From NCBI GenBank assembly GCA_024803745.1, contig JANJXV010000006.1, positions 41,843,501 to 41,907,500 on the forward strand: DNA of 64,000 nucleotides, in the 5' to 3' direction. Of this stretch, positions 1-45,200 are shown piece by piece. Position numbers and translations under genes: made by a program. This stretch comes from Megascapheus bottae. Its lineage: Eukaryota; Chordata; Mammalia; Rodentia; Geomyidae. The notes beneath the pieces are model-generated. The model saw nothing but the letters and a program-made list of their open reading frames with translations. It was not told the DNA's origin and did no database searches. Every line of letters begins with the position of its first letter. The first letter of the stretch is position 1.

Positions 1-74
1 GCACCTAATCTTCCCAGACAAGTGTATCTTGATTCATCTAAGACCCAGGAATGAATCACCAAATTATGTCTTAC

Positions 75-4742
<4,668 letters not shown>

Positions 4743-4850
4743 GGTTCCCCTTCACCAGGTAGCGGCTCGGTGGGCAGAAGCAGAACCCCGGGGCTCACAG
4801 ACCAACAGCCGTTCCTTCTCAGCACGCCAGAGAAGCCGACTGGGCTCTGG

Positions 4851-4913
4851 TTTAAACCCCGCACCGCTCCCTCCTCATTGGTCCGTTCGTGGCACTCGCT
4901 CCCTTCCCATTGG
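4851..4913 (-). promoter_or_regulatory. CCNB1 core promoter: two CCAAT boxes plus a CHR-like element
   Basis: Read on the minus strand, CCAAT boxes lie at the complements of 4909-4913 and 4877-4881, 32 bp apart. A TTTAAA hexamer at 4851-4856 follows before the start ATG at 4742. Paired NF-Y CCAAT boxes spaced about three helical turns apart, followed by a CHR element, are the known design of G2/M promoters bound by NF-Y and by DREAM or B-MYB-MuvB complexes. TTTAAA is a CHR variant rather than the canonical TTTGAA. Confidence 0.75.
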
Positions 4914-5110
4914 CCCCTGCTGGTTCCCGCAGAATGCGTTTCCAGGGCGACCTCGCGACGAGGCTCCTCGGGGGCGGAGCCAGGTCAGGGGGCGTGGCTA
5001 GGCCAAGCCAGCTCCTGGGCTGGGCTCCAGCTGAGTAGGTCCGTCAGTCTGGTTCTGCGCCTGCGCAATCGGATGATTTACATAGCCCCCGCCACTGTCC
5101 CCCTACCCCG

Positions 5111-5944
5111 CCCTTCCTAGTTCGGGAGCGTTGTCCAGGCTAGCCCGTTTTACCAGTGTTGGAAGCCTACTCAGTAGTTTGGTCCAGTTCAGTTTATGTT
5201 TACACACTGTGCCCTAGCAGCAGCAATAATATCTTAAGAGTTTCCAGAAGGCTATCTATTGGCCATCTATTGGTGCGTTCTTTGATCATCCATCAGCTCT
5301 TCTAAGGTTGATATTTGACACGATGTTATTGGGTACAGACACATGAAATGGTTATTATAGTGAAGTAAATTAATAGCATCCCTCCTCTTCTCTTTCATGT
5401 AACCAAAACTTATGCTGTACTTTCTGCTCAATCCTGCTTTACTCCTAAAACTACTCTAAAAATTAAAAGTAATGGAAAAGCTACTTAACAAAAAAACAAG
5501 GCTTTTAATTTTGGTACCCCCTTTTCCATATGAAATCATTCGTATTAATACTAACGATTTCCATACAAAATTATATATTTAGTAAGCAAATAGTATGCAC
5601 CATCACCAGCACTTTATATTTTAGAGTACTTTCGAGCTTAAAGCAGAACTGAGAAGAAAGTACAGACTTAGCTCATAGGCACAGCTCCTTACAACCAGCA
5701 TAGCACACCAAAGTGGACCACAGCACACCAGTATTGTGATGGATTAGTTTACATTAGGCATTACATATTGTTTTATGAAGCAGGGTCTTGTACCCTAGAA
5801 TTCTCCTCCTGCATCTACCACTGGAGTGCTGAGATTACAGGCTTAAAGTTCACTCTTGATGTTGTGTGTTGTGTGGATTTTGATGAATATATAAGGACAT
5901 ATTATCAACCATTATGCAGGACCAGCACACACACACAAAAAAAA
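5111..5944. other. Spacer upstream of CCNB1
   Basis: AT-rich unique sequence. A short B1-like fragment at about 5770-5850 (reading like the reverse complement of a B1 head) is the only structure I see. No gene. Confidence 0.5.
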
Positions 5945-6190
5945 CAAAGAACAAAGCCAGGTGTCTGTGGCTTATACCTGTAATCCTAGCTACTCAAGAG
6001 GCTGAGATTTGAGTATTGCAGTTCAAAGCCAGCCCAGACAGCAAAGTTTGTGAGACACTTGTCTCCAATAAGCTACTCAGAAAAGCCATGTGACACTGTG
6101 GCTCAAGTAGTAGAGCACTAACTAGCACTGAGCACAAAGAGACAGCGCCCATGCCCTCAGTTCAAGCCCCAGAACTAGCAAAAGAAGAAA
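5945..6190 (+). repeat. Composite 7SL/ID SINE
   Basis: The left half reads like a B1/Alu head (CTGTAATCCTAGCTACTCAA). The right half is ID-like (GTGGCTCAAGTAGTAGAGCA). It ends in an A-rich tail. Confidence 0.8.
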
Positions 6191-6490
6191 ATGGCAAAAA
6201 CCCAAACATCATACAATACATATTCATCTCTTCTTTGTTCTTTTTTTCTTTTCCTCCTTCCTCTTTTTTCTCATTCCCTCCCTCCAAGTTGTAAAGTTTA
6301 TTTCCAACATACTGTCTTGTGTCACTATTGCATTGGTTTACCTATTATCCTTTGTCTCACCATTTTGTTGTTCCCTTTCCTTCCCCAAATCAGACACAAT
6401 GTACCAAAACCAAATACAATGACAACCAAAGGGGGGAAAAGAAAAAAGAAATAACTTCACACCGTGCATTAAAAGCAATAACAGGGGACA
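6191..6490. other. Pyrimidine-rich spacer, possibly an antisense LINE-1 3' UTR remnant
   Basis: A polypyrimidine tract at 6228-6295 is followed by sequence ending in a purine-rich run at about 6430-6450. The layout resembles an inverted LINE-1 3' UTR, but I could not align it to the LINE-1 tail at 11340-11505. Left unassigned. Confidence 0.3.
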
Positions 6491-6567
6491 CTGGAGAGTA
6501 GAGCCGCGGGTCTGTGCCCGCTGAGAGGAAGAAGATGTTAAAAACTCTATAAACAGTCATCCTGGTA

Positions 6568-7772
6568 ATGGATCTCTGTCAGGAATCTCAGACTGATTTA
6601 GAAAATAGCCAAATTAAATCCACAGAAGAAACTGAAGAAACCTTTACTTGTCCAGATGAAAGAAGAGAAAGGGGCATGTGTGTTGTCTTCTCTATATCAG
6701 TGACATAACTTTCGAAGAAGATGAAAGACTCAATGATTTCGTTATTGGCACTGGGTGGGAAGAAGCTGTCCATGGCTGGGGAAGGACTTCTCCAGCTGCC
6801 TGCAGAAGTCAAGAGCAGGGGAAAGTTCCAGCAATGGCTGCTTGCTGTGTCTCAGCCTCAGGTGAACGTGGAGGCCAAGCCTTCCCTGGAGACTGGAAGA
6901 TGGGAGACAAAGGCTGTGGCTGACCCAGACCTGGAGAAGAATTGGAATACTTCCTCTCAGATTCCAGGGCCCTCCCAGGTCCCTAGCACTGCTCCCAGGG
7001 AGAATAACAAAATCTGCTTTCCCAACTACATTCATGGAGAAAAAAAAAGTCTGCAAATCAAGGAGTTTATCTGGTGCCTGGATGAATGGGCCACTCCCGA
7101 GGTGCCTAGTAGCAAGGCGTCCAGGAGTCCCAGCAGAGGTTTATGCCCCGACAGGGGGTTCCCCCTCTCGGACTCCTTGACCTCCAAGGCCCTCTTAATT
7201 CTGCCTCCCCTGAGAGCTAGTCCCCCAGTGTTGATGTTCTGGATAAGAAGAGTAAGAACATTTTCTGGCAGTCAGACGAGAAAATGGTGAGAGTGGAGAA
7301 GGATGAGTGTGTGACTAATAGCTATGGATTGAAGACAGTGGATGGGAAAGGTGACAAGAAACACTTTGAGCTGACCAAGCGCCTGGTGGTCACCAAAGGG
7401 ACATATTTCTCCTTTCCATCCGTGGCCCCGACACCCCTGCTGGCCGATTCTGAGAGGTGCTGCCTGCGATGGTCCCTCCTGACTGAGAAAAACTTGGTAT
7501 GTCCTCCCAACCCCAGTAGCGTCCACTATCTGGCCACCTTGCAGCTTTTGCAGAAAGAAGGACTACGAAACTACAGATCCACGTTGAAAACCAAGGACCC
7601 AAGGCCTCTCAGGGACCCCCAGAGGCACCTTCTCACAAAGACCAAGCAGGGAAGCAGTCCCCACATGCTGGAAACCAAAGTGTTCCCAAGACCTCTCTTG
7701 CCATCCCTCACAGTGAGCAGAGTTGCTATTCCCCTCTCCACTCAGAGATACCTCCGACCTGTCACAATATAA
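6568..7772 (+). pseudogene. Processed pseudogene of a C16orf46-like gene
   Basis: An intron-less copy of a protein I recognise as the C16orf46 family, an uncharacterised mammalian protein. It begins at an ATG (6568) encoding MDLCQESQTDLENS and ends at the stop at 7770-7772 after VFPRPLLPSLTVSRVAIP, a conserved C-terminus. Family landmarks in order are IGTGWEEAVHGWGRTSPAAC (about 6740-6800), GEKKSLQIKEFIWC (about 7035-7075), KALLILPPLRAS (about 7190-7225), WSLLTEKNLVCPP (about 7470-7510) and YLATLQLLQKEG (about 7530-7562). The matching frame changes near 6675, again between about 6830 and 6900, and again near 7220, so no single frame spans the match and it cannot make the full protein. Loss of introns plus frameshifts indicates an old retrocopy. 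I found no clear poly-A tail or target duplication. The family assignment is from memory. Confidence 0.75.
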
Positions 7773-8004
7773 TTCCCTGGGAATGAGCGAGCTTGAAATT
7801 CATTTGTCCTTTCTCCCCTGCCCATGCCCTTTCTCCTGTCTTTTTACTGCCTCCCCCATGCTTTCTCTCAACTTATTCTCTCCCTCATCCTTTTCTTTCC
7901 CCTCCCTCACTCCATCTTTTTTTTTTTTTTCTTTTTACACAATAGAAACTAGAGGGAGCTGATCATTCTTGAATGAAGTTGGATGTTTTCTAAAACACCA
8001 TTGC
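7773..8004 (+). other. Possible 3' UTR remnant of the retrocopy
   Basis: C- and T-rich sequence following the pseudogene stop, with poly-T at about 7918-7932. It may be carried-over 3' UTR. No polyadenylation signal followed by an A tail is visible. Confidence 0.35.
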
Positions 8005-8880
8005 TAGCCCAGAGCATGGCCTAGTGGTAGAGAGTTTGCCATGCAGGCACAAAGCCCTGGATTCCATTCCTCAGTACCATATACACAGAAAAATCCAGAA
8101 GTGGTGCTGTGGCTCAAGTGGTAGAGTGCTAGCCTTGAGAAAACCCAAGGACAGTGCTCAGACCCTGAGTTCAAGGCCCAGGACTGGGAAAAAAAAAAAA
8201 AAAACTACCACCAGAGGTAGGTACAGTGGTTCAAGTCTGTAATCCTAGCTACTTGGGAGGCAGAGATTGGGGGACTGGGGTTTGAGGCCAGCATGGGGAT
8301 AAAAGTTTGTGAGACTTTAATGGCTGGGCATTGTGGTACACTTCCTGTCATACTCAGTGACCCAGAAAAACATAAATAGAATCATCTCCATGCCAGCTGA
8401 CAAGACCCTACCTCTAAAATAAGGAATGTTAAAGGAGACTGGAGATGTGGCTCAAATGGTAGATCATCTTTCTGGTAAGTTTGAGGCCCTGAGTTCAATT
8501 CCTGTTACTGTCAACCACCCTTTCCCAACATAAACAATCAAAACCCCAAACAGCATTTTTTTTTATTTTTTTGCCAGTTCTGGGCTTGAGCTCAGGGCCT
8601 GAGCACTGTCCTTGGACTTTCTCAAGGCTAGAGCTCTACTACTTGAGCCTCAGCACCAGTTCTGGCTTTTCTCTATGTATGTGGTACTGAGGAATCGAAC
8701 CCGGGTCTTCATGCATGCTAGGCAAGTACTCTACCACTAGGCCAAACTCCTGGCCCTGACAGCACCATTTTTGATGTGGATTTTGCAGGTGTTTATAACT
8801 GTAGTTCCAGTACTTGGAAGGCTTAGTTTAAGGTTGGGCTACCAAGCAAGACCTGATCTTAAAAAAAATACAAATAACCA
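8005..8880. repeat. SINE cluster
   Basis: ID dimer, plus, about 8005-8205, with poly-A at 8190-8204; composite pieces, plus, about 8213-8520; ID dimer, minus, about 8555-8757, starting in poly-T; B1-like monomer, plus, about 8760-8880. Confidence 0.75.
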
Positions 8881-9360
8881 AAATCCATATTCTTCCTATG
8901 TGCTTTCATGTTAATTTGTCAAATGCAAATTGGAGCTCCAGCTCCTGCTGCACTGCCTGGTCTTACCCAGGGGGAGCCTTCTATTATGCTGTCTCTACAC
9001 CACCCCAAAAGCTTTCTGAAAACTGTCTTCTCTGTTCCACTGCAGTACCTTAAACTGAGAATATTGTCTTTGATCAAATTACTTCCTAAACTTTTAAACC
9101 AAAAAAAATCTTCATTTTCTCTCCCAAGAAAGGTCTAAAATACTATGAACGGAAAATTCCCAAGGTCCAAGATGTCCTACCCTTGTACGATGTCGAAGGG
9201 CCTGGTTCCCTTGCCCAGGGCATCACAGGCTCCCAGCATATCCATGGAAGTGTGTGCTCCAGCGTCCCAAGGAGTCAGGTCCTTGTATCACAAGCATCTA
9301 CATCTGAAAGCTTTTATCAGTCTTAGAAAATTCAGTCTGGAAACTGGTTAACAATAATTG
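8881..9360. other. Unique spacer
   Basis: No repeat, promoter or gene recognised. Short open frames here have no family resemblance that I can see. Confidence 0.5.
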
Positions 9361-9500
9361 ACTTTTTCCAGGCACTGGTGGCTCATGCCTGTATACCTAG
9401 TTATTGAGGAGGCTGAGATCTGAGGATTACTGTGTGAAGCCAGCCTGGGCAGGGAAATCCCAGATCTCCAATAAAATAAATACTCAGAGAGAAAAAAAAA
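9361..9500 (+). repeat. Composite SINE, left half only
   Basis: The B1-like head (GGCACTGGTGGCTCATGCCT) is followed by the middle region and an A-rich end. The ID-like right half is missing. Confidence 0.65.
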
Positions 9501-9603
9501 AAGCAATAACAAAGAAAACCTCTTGTTCCATATTTTGAAGCTTATTTTGATTAGCATCATCTTATATAGTCATATTGAGCTATTGTGATCTTCTGAAGGA
9601 CTA

Positions 9604-9960
9604 TTGTAGACAAATACTAATTATTACAAATGAATGAAACTGTGGAGCTTGTTTCTTTAGGACTGTCTTACTGCACTTATTGTGATTTTTTTCCAAGTCT
9701 TTCCATTTCATTACCAATGGGGTGATGTCATTCTTTCTGATGGAAGCATAGAATTCCATTGTGAATAAAGACCACATCTTCATGATGCCTTCATCTACTA
9801 AGGGGTTTCTGGGTTGGTTCCATATCTTGGCAATGGTAAATAATGCTGCAACAAACATTAAAGCTGGTAGCTTTAATATAGCCTTGTTTTTGGTCATTTG
9901 GGTAAATGTCCAGGAGTGGGATTGCTGGGTTATAGGAAACCATCTCTCCTAAACCTTTGG
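9604..9960 (-). mobile_element. LINE-1 ORF2 C-terminal fragment, antisense
   Basis: The minus strand reads as the far C-terminus of LINE-1 ORF2, including ALFTIAKIWNQP and TMEFYASIRKNDI. Both are hallmarks of the region after the reverse transcriptase. The frame is short and degenerate. This is a dead fragment. Confidence 0.8.
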
Positions 9961-10086
9961 CAACCACTAATATTTTCCCCCCAGAATGGCTTAGAATTGG
10001 AATTTACAGTTGTGTTTTCAGACTTGCTTCTTTCACGTACATATTTATTTAAGGTTCTTCCATGCCTGTTTATAGTCTGATAAAGT

Positions 10087-10275
10087 CTTGCCAGTCCTGG
10101 GGCTTGAACTCAGGGCCTTAGCACTGTCCTTGGGCTTTCCTGAAGGCTAGCACTCTACCACTTGAGACACAGCACCACTTCTGGCTTTTTCTGTGTATGT
10201 AGTACTGAGGAATGGAACCCAGGGCTTTATGCATGCTAGGGAAGCTCTCTACCAGTAGGCCAAGCTCCTGGCCCC
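10087..10275 (-). repeat. ID-like dimeric SINE
   Basis: Antisense copy reading CCAGTCCTGGGGCTTGAACT at the left and ending in CTAGGCCAAGCTCCTGGCC-like sequence at about 10275. Confidence 0.8.
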
Positions 10276-10452
10276 CCAGACTCTTTTGTTCTGCAGACCC
10301 TGATGACCAGGGTTGGGGGATCAGACCCCAGAATTCAGGTGGTGAATCAAGAGCAACAGGGACAGTGCCTTACTATACAGTCCTTTCCCTCATTTCACAA
10401 TTTGGCTTCAAATATTTATGAAATAGGTGTGCACCCCAGTACTGGCACACAC

Positions 10453-10468
10453 AAAAAAGCAGAATATG
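10453..10468 (+). repeat. Target-site duplication, left copy, of the LINE-1 at 10469
   Basis: AAAAAAGCAGAATATG matches 11506-11521 exactly. The A-rich start fits the LINE-1 endonuclease preference. Confidence 0.88.
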
Positions 10469-11505
10469 GAACTCAGACAATGACAGTTGCTGGCGGGGTT
10501 GTGAAGAAAAAGGAATCCTACTGCACTGCTGGTGGGAATGTCAACTAGTTCAGCCACTCTGGAAAGCAGTGTGGAGGTTCCTTAAAGAACTGAAAATAGA
10601 CCTTCCCTATGATCCTGCCATACCACTTCTGGGCATCTATCCTGAACAGCATGACCCAGGATATTATAAAGATACCTGCTCAGCTATGTTCATCTCTGCA
10701 CTATTTACAATAGCCAGGCGATGGAAACAATCCAGATGCCCTACTGCAGATGAATGGATACAGAAAATGTGGTATATATACACAATGGAATTCTACATAG
10801 CCAATAGACAAGATAAAATAATGGCATTCGCAGGGAAGTGGATGAATCTAGAGCGAATCATGCTGAGTGAGACAAGTCAAGACCTAAGGAACAAAAGGCG
10901 CATGGTATCCTTAATATGCGGTTATCAAATCCAAAGTGTACAAGAGTGAGGACTCAATAACTGCATACCCAAAGCAATGGACATGGTAATGGAAATACAA
11001 ACATAACTATATAGACAAAAAAACCTATGACTCTATAATCATAATGTTTTATTTCATAAATTGATATGTTTCTATGACATACAAACCCTTAGCCTAATTT
11101 TGATTAAGTTCTAAAGACTAATACCCAGAGAATGTAATTAGAGATTCCCTCCTTGAACAATTGTTTGTTAAACTTGTCATTTAAAATATGATGTAAACAT
11201 AAGCCATATAATTAATGATTGTTGTTCTTAAGGTACTATGTTATCTCCCATCACTTTTACTGTCCCTTGGTTATCTCATATTGTTACACTATCTCACTTT
11301 GTTACCTGATATACTGGATATATTTGAATTTGTTTATCTGAAATTGGATAGGGAATGGGGGAAAACAAGATGAGGGGTGGGGGAGGGGGGAAGGGAAATG
11401 GGGACCATGACATGTGAAAGGGTATCAATGTGTGGGAATTAATGCACCATTTATCTGGCAAATATCATGTAACCCTTCTATTAATTACAATAAAAATATA
11501 TTTAA
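10469..11505 (+). mobile_element. 5'-truncated LINE-1 (ORF2 end plus 3' UTR)
   Basis: ORF2 C-terminal sequence is readable from about 10569 to 10946 (LPYDPAIPLLGIYP, ALFTIARRWKQ, KMWYIYTMEFY). It is followed by about 550 bases of AT-rich 3' UTR with a G-rich tract at 11350-11400, AATAAA near 11489 and an A tail. The copy is flanked by a 16-base direct repeat, AAAAAAGCAGAATATG, at 10453-10468 and 11506-11521. This is a target-site duplication from target-primed reverse transcription. It carries no reverse transcriptase domain, so it is inert. Confidence 0.9.
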
Positions 11506-11587
11506 AAAAAAGCAGAATATGTACCTGAAAAAAATTCAGTTTACTATACTGCATTTTCAAAGTTAATCAGTCAAAACATCAGAGGAG

Positions 11588-12275
11588 GGCCGGGAGTTTG
11601 GCCTAGTGGTAGAGTGCTTACCTAGCATGCACTAAGACCCAGGTTGGATTCCTCCGTACCACACACAGAAAGGAAAAAAAAAAGCCGGAAGTGTTGCTAT
11701 GGCTCAGGTGGTAGGGCGCTAGCCTTGAGAAAGCCCAAGGACAGTGCTCAGGCCCTGAATTCAAGACCCAGGGCTGGCAAAACAAAACAAAACAACCCAA
11801 AACAACAGAACACTAGGATTACAGAATTTTGTATAGAGAAAATGGAGTGCAGAGCACAAAGTAACTTTTACAAAAATCACAAGCATACTAAAATATACTT
11901 ATAAAAGATGAAGTAGCCAAAAAAAAAAAAAAAAGATGAAGTAGCCAGGTGCTGGTGGCTCACACTTGTAATCCTAGCTACTCAGGAGGCTGAGATCAGA
12001 GGATCACACTGCTGGCAAAACACTAGAAGCAATCTAAAAAAATGATGGGGTTTAAAAATACAGGATGGGGGGCTGGGAGTTTGGCCTAGTGGTAGAGTGC
12101 TTGCCCTAGCATGCACGAAGACCCCCGGTTCAATTCCTTGGTACCACATACATAGAAAAAAAAAGCCAGAAGTGGTGCTACGGCTCAAGTGTAGAACTCT
12201 AGTCTTGAGAAAGTCCAAGGACAGTGCTCAGGCCCTGAGCTCAAGCCCAGGACTGGCACCAAAAAAAAAAAGTAT
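11588..12275 (+). repeat. Two ID-like dimeric SINEs and a composite fragment
   Basis: ID dimer, plus, about 11588-11800; composite head, plus, about 11940-12010; ID dimer, plus, about 12068-12272. Both dimers show a pol III-like B box (GGTTGGATTCC and GGTTCAATTCC). Confidence 0.8.
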
Positions 12276-14690
12276 GTACATGCATTTGCTTATATGTGCA
12301 TACAATCCAGGATATAGTAGAAATAGGTGAAATGGTTATTTCTAGAGAAGAGAGTTGTGTACCTGAGTGATAGACATGGAGGCTTTCCTACTTACTTGTG
12401 AATCTTGGGCAGTTTCATCACTGACTAATAAAACCATGTAGCTCATATATATATATATATAATACACTCATTAAATATATAATATTTAATGGTGGGTCGT
12501 GGTGCTTGAACTCGGCCCGGGTACTGTCCCTGAGCTCTTCATCTCAAGGGTACCACCCTACCCTTGAGCAAAGCCACACTTCCTGTTTTCTAGAGGTTAA
12601 TTGAAGATAACAGTCTCAGTCCTTTTGTGCCCGTGCTGGCTTTTTAACCTAGATCCTTAGATCTCAGCCTCCTGAATAGCTAGGATTACAGGTGTGAGCC
12701 ACAGCACCAGCCCGGCAAACTACCACTTTTCTTGAGGCAAGGAAAGAATAGTACTTATAGTAAATTCATTCTCTTTATCCAAATTCCTAGCCTAACTACC
12801 CAATAGGCTTCTTTTGGGTATTTTAAACTAATTTGTACATTTAATATCTAATTAATTTTTGGGATGCTTTAAAAACAAACTAATTAAAATTACCTTTAAA
12901 GCCAAAAGTAATGATTTCTCAACTTCAGTCCCTTTCAACTTAATGAATTTTCATATACATTATCCATTTTGTTACCAATACCTGTAAATTTGAAATTTTA
13001 TTGAGTTTTTGAACAAGGGAAGAGGCTGGTTTCCCAGTGGTAATAGTGCCTGATCTGGAACCAGTAACTTGGCCATTATTTGGAACCAGTAGTTTATGGG
13101 TTTTTCTGCCTGGGCTGGCTTTGAACTCCAATCCTCAGATCACAGCCTCCTGAGTAGGTAGGATTACAGGCATGAACCACCACTGCCTGGCCCTCCCTCT
13201 CAATCACATTGTTTCGTAGCCTTCTAAGGGAAATGTCGATTTAAAAATTGATATATATTTACTCTACTTTTCGAAAAATTTTTGTTTTTCAGAGTCTCCT
13301 ATTTGCTAGGCAAATATTCACTTGAGCCATGCCCCCTGATAGAATACCTGTTACTTGTTTTTTTTTTTTTTGCTAGTCATGGGACTTAAACTCTGGGCCT
13401 AGGTGTTGTGCTGTCCTTGGACTTTCTCAAGGCTAGTACTCTACCACTTGAGCCACAGCACCACTTCTGGCTTTTTCTGTGTATGTGGTACTGAGGAATC
13501 AAACCCAGGGCTTTGTGCATGTGAAGCAAGCATTTTACTACTAGTTCACACTACTAGCCCAACCTGTTACTTTTATTGGGGAATTCTAGGGATTAAACCA
13601 GGACCTTACAGAGGCTAAATTAAGGGCTCTACCATTTGAGCTACATCTCTGCTCCCTTTTTAAATGCATTAAACATTGTGTAAAAACATCAATATACATA
13701 CTAAATCCATCCTATTTATCAAAATTCCTAGTATAATGAAAATATTTAGACATTTCTTTCTTTTTTTTTTTTGTGCCAGTCCTGGGCTTGAGCTCAGGGC
13801 TTGAGCACTGTCCTTGGGACTTTCTCAAGGTAGAGCTCTACCACTTGAGCCTCAGCACCACTTCCGGCTGTTTGCTATGTATGTGGTACCGAGTAATCGA
13901 ACCCGGGTCTTCGTGCATGCTAGGCAAGCACTCTACCACTAGGCCAAACTCCCGGCCAATATTTAGACATTTCTAAATATTCAAAAGCTCCTTTAGTACA
14001 AAATTCTTTGGTATTTGTAAAACTGAATATAGTCCTTTTAGACTACACAAAATTAGAAAGTATAAATTAGGAATCACTATAGGGGGTAGTTATAGGGCAT
14101 TTTGATTTCATGGTATCTAAATGCTTAACCTTGACATAACATTATGGGGAGACATAGTGGGCCTTCAGCTGAGGATCTTCAACTTTTACTAGGCTTTTTC
14201 ATTGAAGTCTGACATTCTATTCTTGAGCCACAGATCCACTTCCAGCCTTTTGATAGCTAATTGAAGGTAAGGGTCTCAGAATTTCCTGCTCCAGCTGGCT
14301 TCAAACCTCAATCCTCAGATCTCAGCCTCCTGAATAGTTAGGATTACAGACATGAGGTGCTGGCAGCTGATTTGGTGTTTCTTATATAATCTACATTTTC
14401 TAGAAACTAGTTGTACCCACAGGTAGAGAATTCATCTCTGAACTGGCAATTATTTGATTCTCTCAGCAGGCTATTCCACAATATAGGGAGGTGGGAGGTA
14501 AAAGAAAACATGAAAAGCTTGGGCATGCTATCATACTAACTTGGTGAGCAGCTGGAAGACCAAATGCATAGTAAGAAATGGAATATTCTTCTTTGGAGAA
14601 AGATGGCAAGTAAGTAATGTGGACACATATACTGTAAGTTCTTAACCCTCATAAAAAAATTATTCATTTGCAAATGTTACCAAAAGTAAA
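12276..14690. repeat. Spacer 3' of SLC30A5 with scattered SINEs
   Basis: (AT)n at about 12446-12462; composite, minus, about 12490-12715; composite fragment, minus, about 13085-13190; ID dimer, minus, about 13357-13555; ID dimer, minus, about 13763-13958; composite, minus, about 14195-14365. The ID copy at 13763-13958 is flanked by ATATTTAGACATTTCT-type repeats (about 13740-13755 and 13959-13975), a target duplication. No gene. Confidence 0.7.
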
Positions 14691-14697
14691 AAAAAAA

Positions 14698-14703
14698 TTT
14701 ATT
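14698..14703 (-). terminator. Candidate polyadenylation signal of SLC30A5
   Basis: The complement reads AATAAA within an AT-rich end. An alternative copy lies nearer the stop at 14892-14897. No transcript data to choose between them. Confidence 0.4.
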
Positions 14704-15335
14704 TAACAGAGTGGTTGGTCTTGTAATACATCAAAAACTGTAACGATTCTCTATTCTGTTTCTTTTAAATTGGTAGTTTTGTTTCTCCTGAATAGTTTAC
14801 ATTTAAAGTGGTAATACAGACTTTACTTAATGGATTTAAGTTATAATTAGAAATCAGTTTTCTATACAGAAAAATCCATAAATATAGAGCTTTTATTCCT
14901 ATTTTATCCTTCAGTTATGAAAAATGGCTTAAAATTTTTTCATTTACTCTTTGTAATATACATGTAAATACATATTTATAGTGGAGATGCTTTCCAATAC
15001 AAAGTAAATGCACAAAAGAAGTTCTGGTCTTCACTAGAATCCATCATTATGAGTCCATCTTAGAAGATGATGGTCACTCAAATTCGAGATTTCTTTCATA
15101 GACATAATTTTAAATAGTGATTTTTCTTGTACAATGAGTGCTTCATTCTGTGTCCAAATTTTTAGAAAAACTCCTTGATCCAACAGTAGGGAGTTTTAAA
15201 AGTTTTTATATTATTAAAAGAAAAAAGATAAAAAAGTTTTTGTATTATTATAATTTTCATCCTTTTGACAATATTCTCAACATCAATTCAGTGAATTTTC
15301 ATTATTTACACCCTAGGAGCAATTCCTGAGTTATC
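14698..15335 (-). other. SLC30A5 3' UTR (extent inferred)
   Basis: AT-rich, SINE-free sequence directly after the stop. On the minus strand AATAAA occurs at 14892-14897 and again at 14698-14703. Either could end the transcript. The absence of repeats up to about 14370 fits transcribed UTR. Confidence 0.5.
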
Positions 15336-44868
<29,533 letters not shown>

Positions 44869-45031
44869 TCATTCCCCCATGGCCGCTGCCCTGCCGGGGC
44901 CCCCGCAACCCAGTTCGCGGCCACCGCTGTCCCCGCTCAGGCTCAAAAGCACGCTCCCGTCCCTAGTAGGCCGCGGACAATTCCGGCGCCGCGGGGCGCA
45001 GCGAGGGCGCACCGGCCGGGACGTTGCCAAG

Positions 45032-45039
45032 CCACGTCA
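45032..45039 (-). promoter_or_regulatory. Unfolded-protein-response element (XBP1 site)
   Basis: The minus strand reads TGACGTGG, the exact UPRE core, 257 bases upstream of the SLC30A5 ATG. As I recall, the human SLC30A5 promoter is induced by ER stress through XBP1 at this same motif. The sequence match is direct; function is inferred. Confidence 0.7.
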
Positions 45040-45200
45040 TCAGGTTCAGTAACCCTCACTTCCGGGGGGCGGGGCCAAGTCTGCACCTGCGCACTGCAGA
45101 ACACACGCCTCCCTCCCTCTGAGGGTCCTCCCACGTCCGGTCACTCGCGGCTCAAATCCCCGCCCCCTAACCAGCCGTCAACGCGGCTGGTGCACATACC

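Noticed and set aside
9601..9897. 98-residue minus-strand frame as a gene
   Set aside because: It is the degenerate C-terminal end of LINE-1 ORF2.
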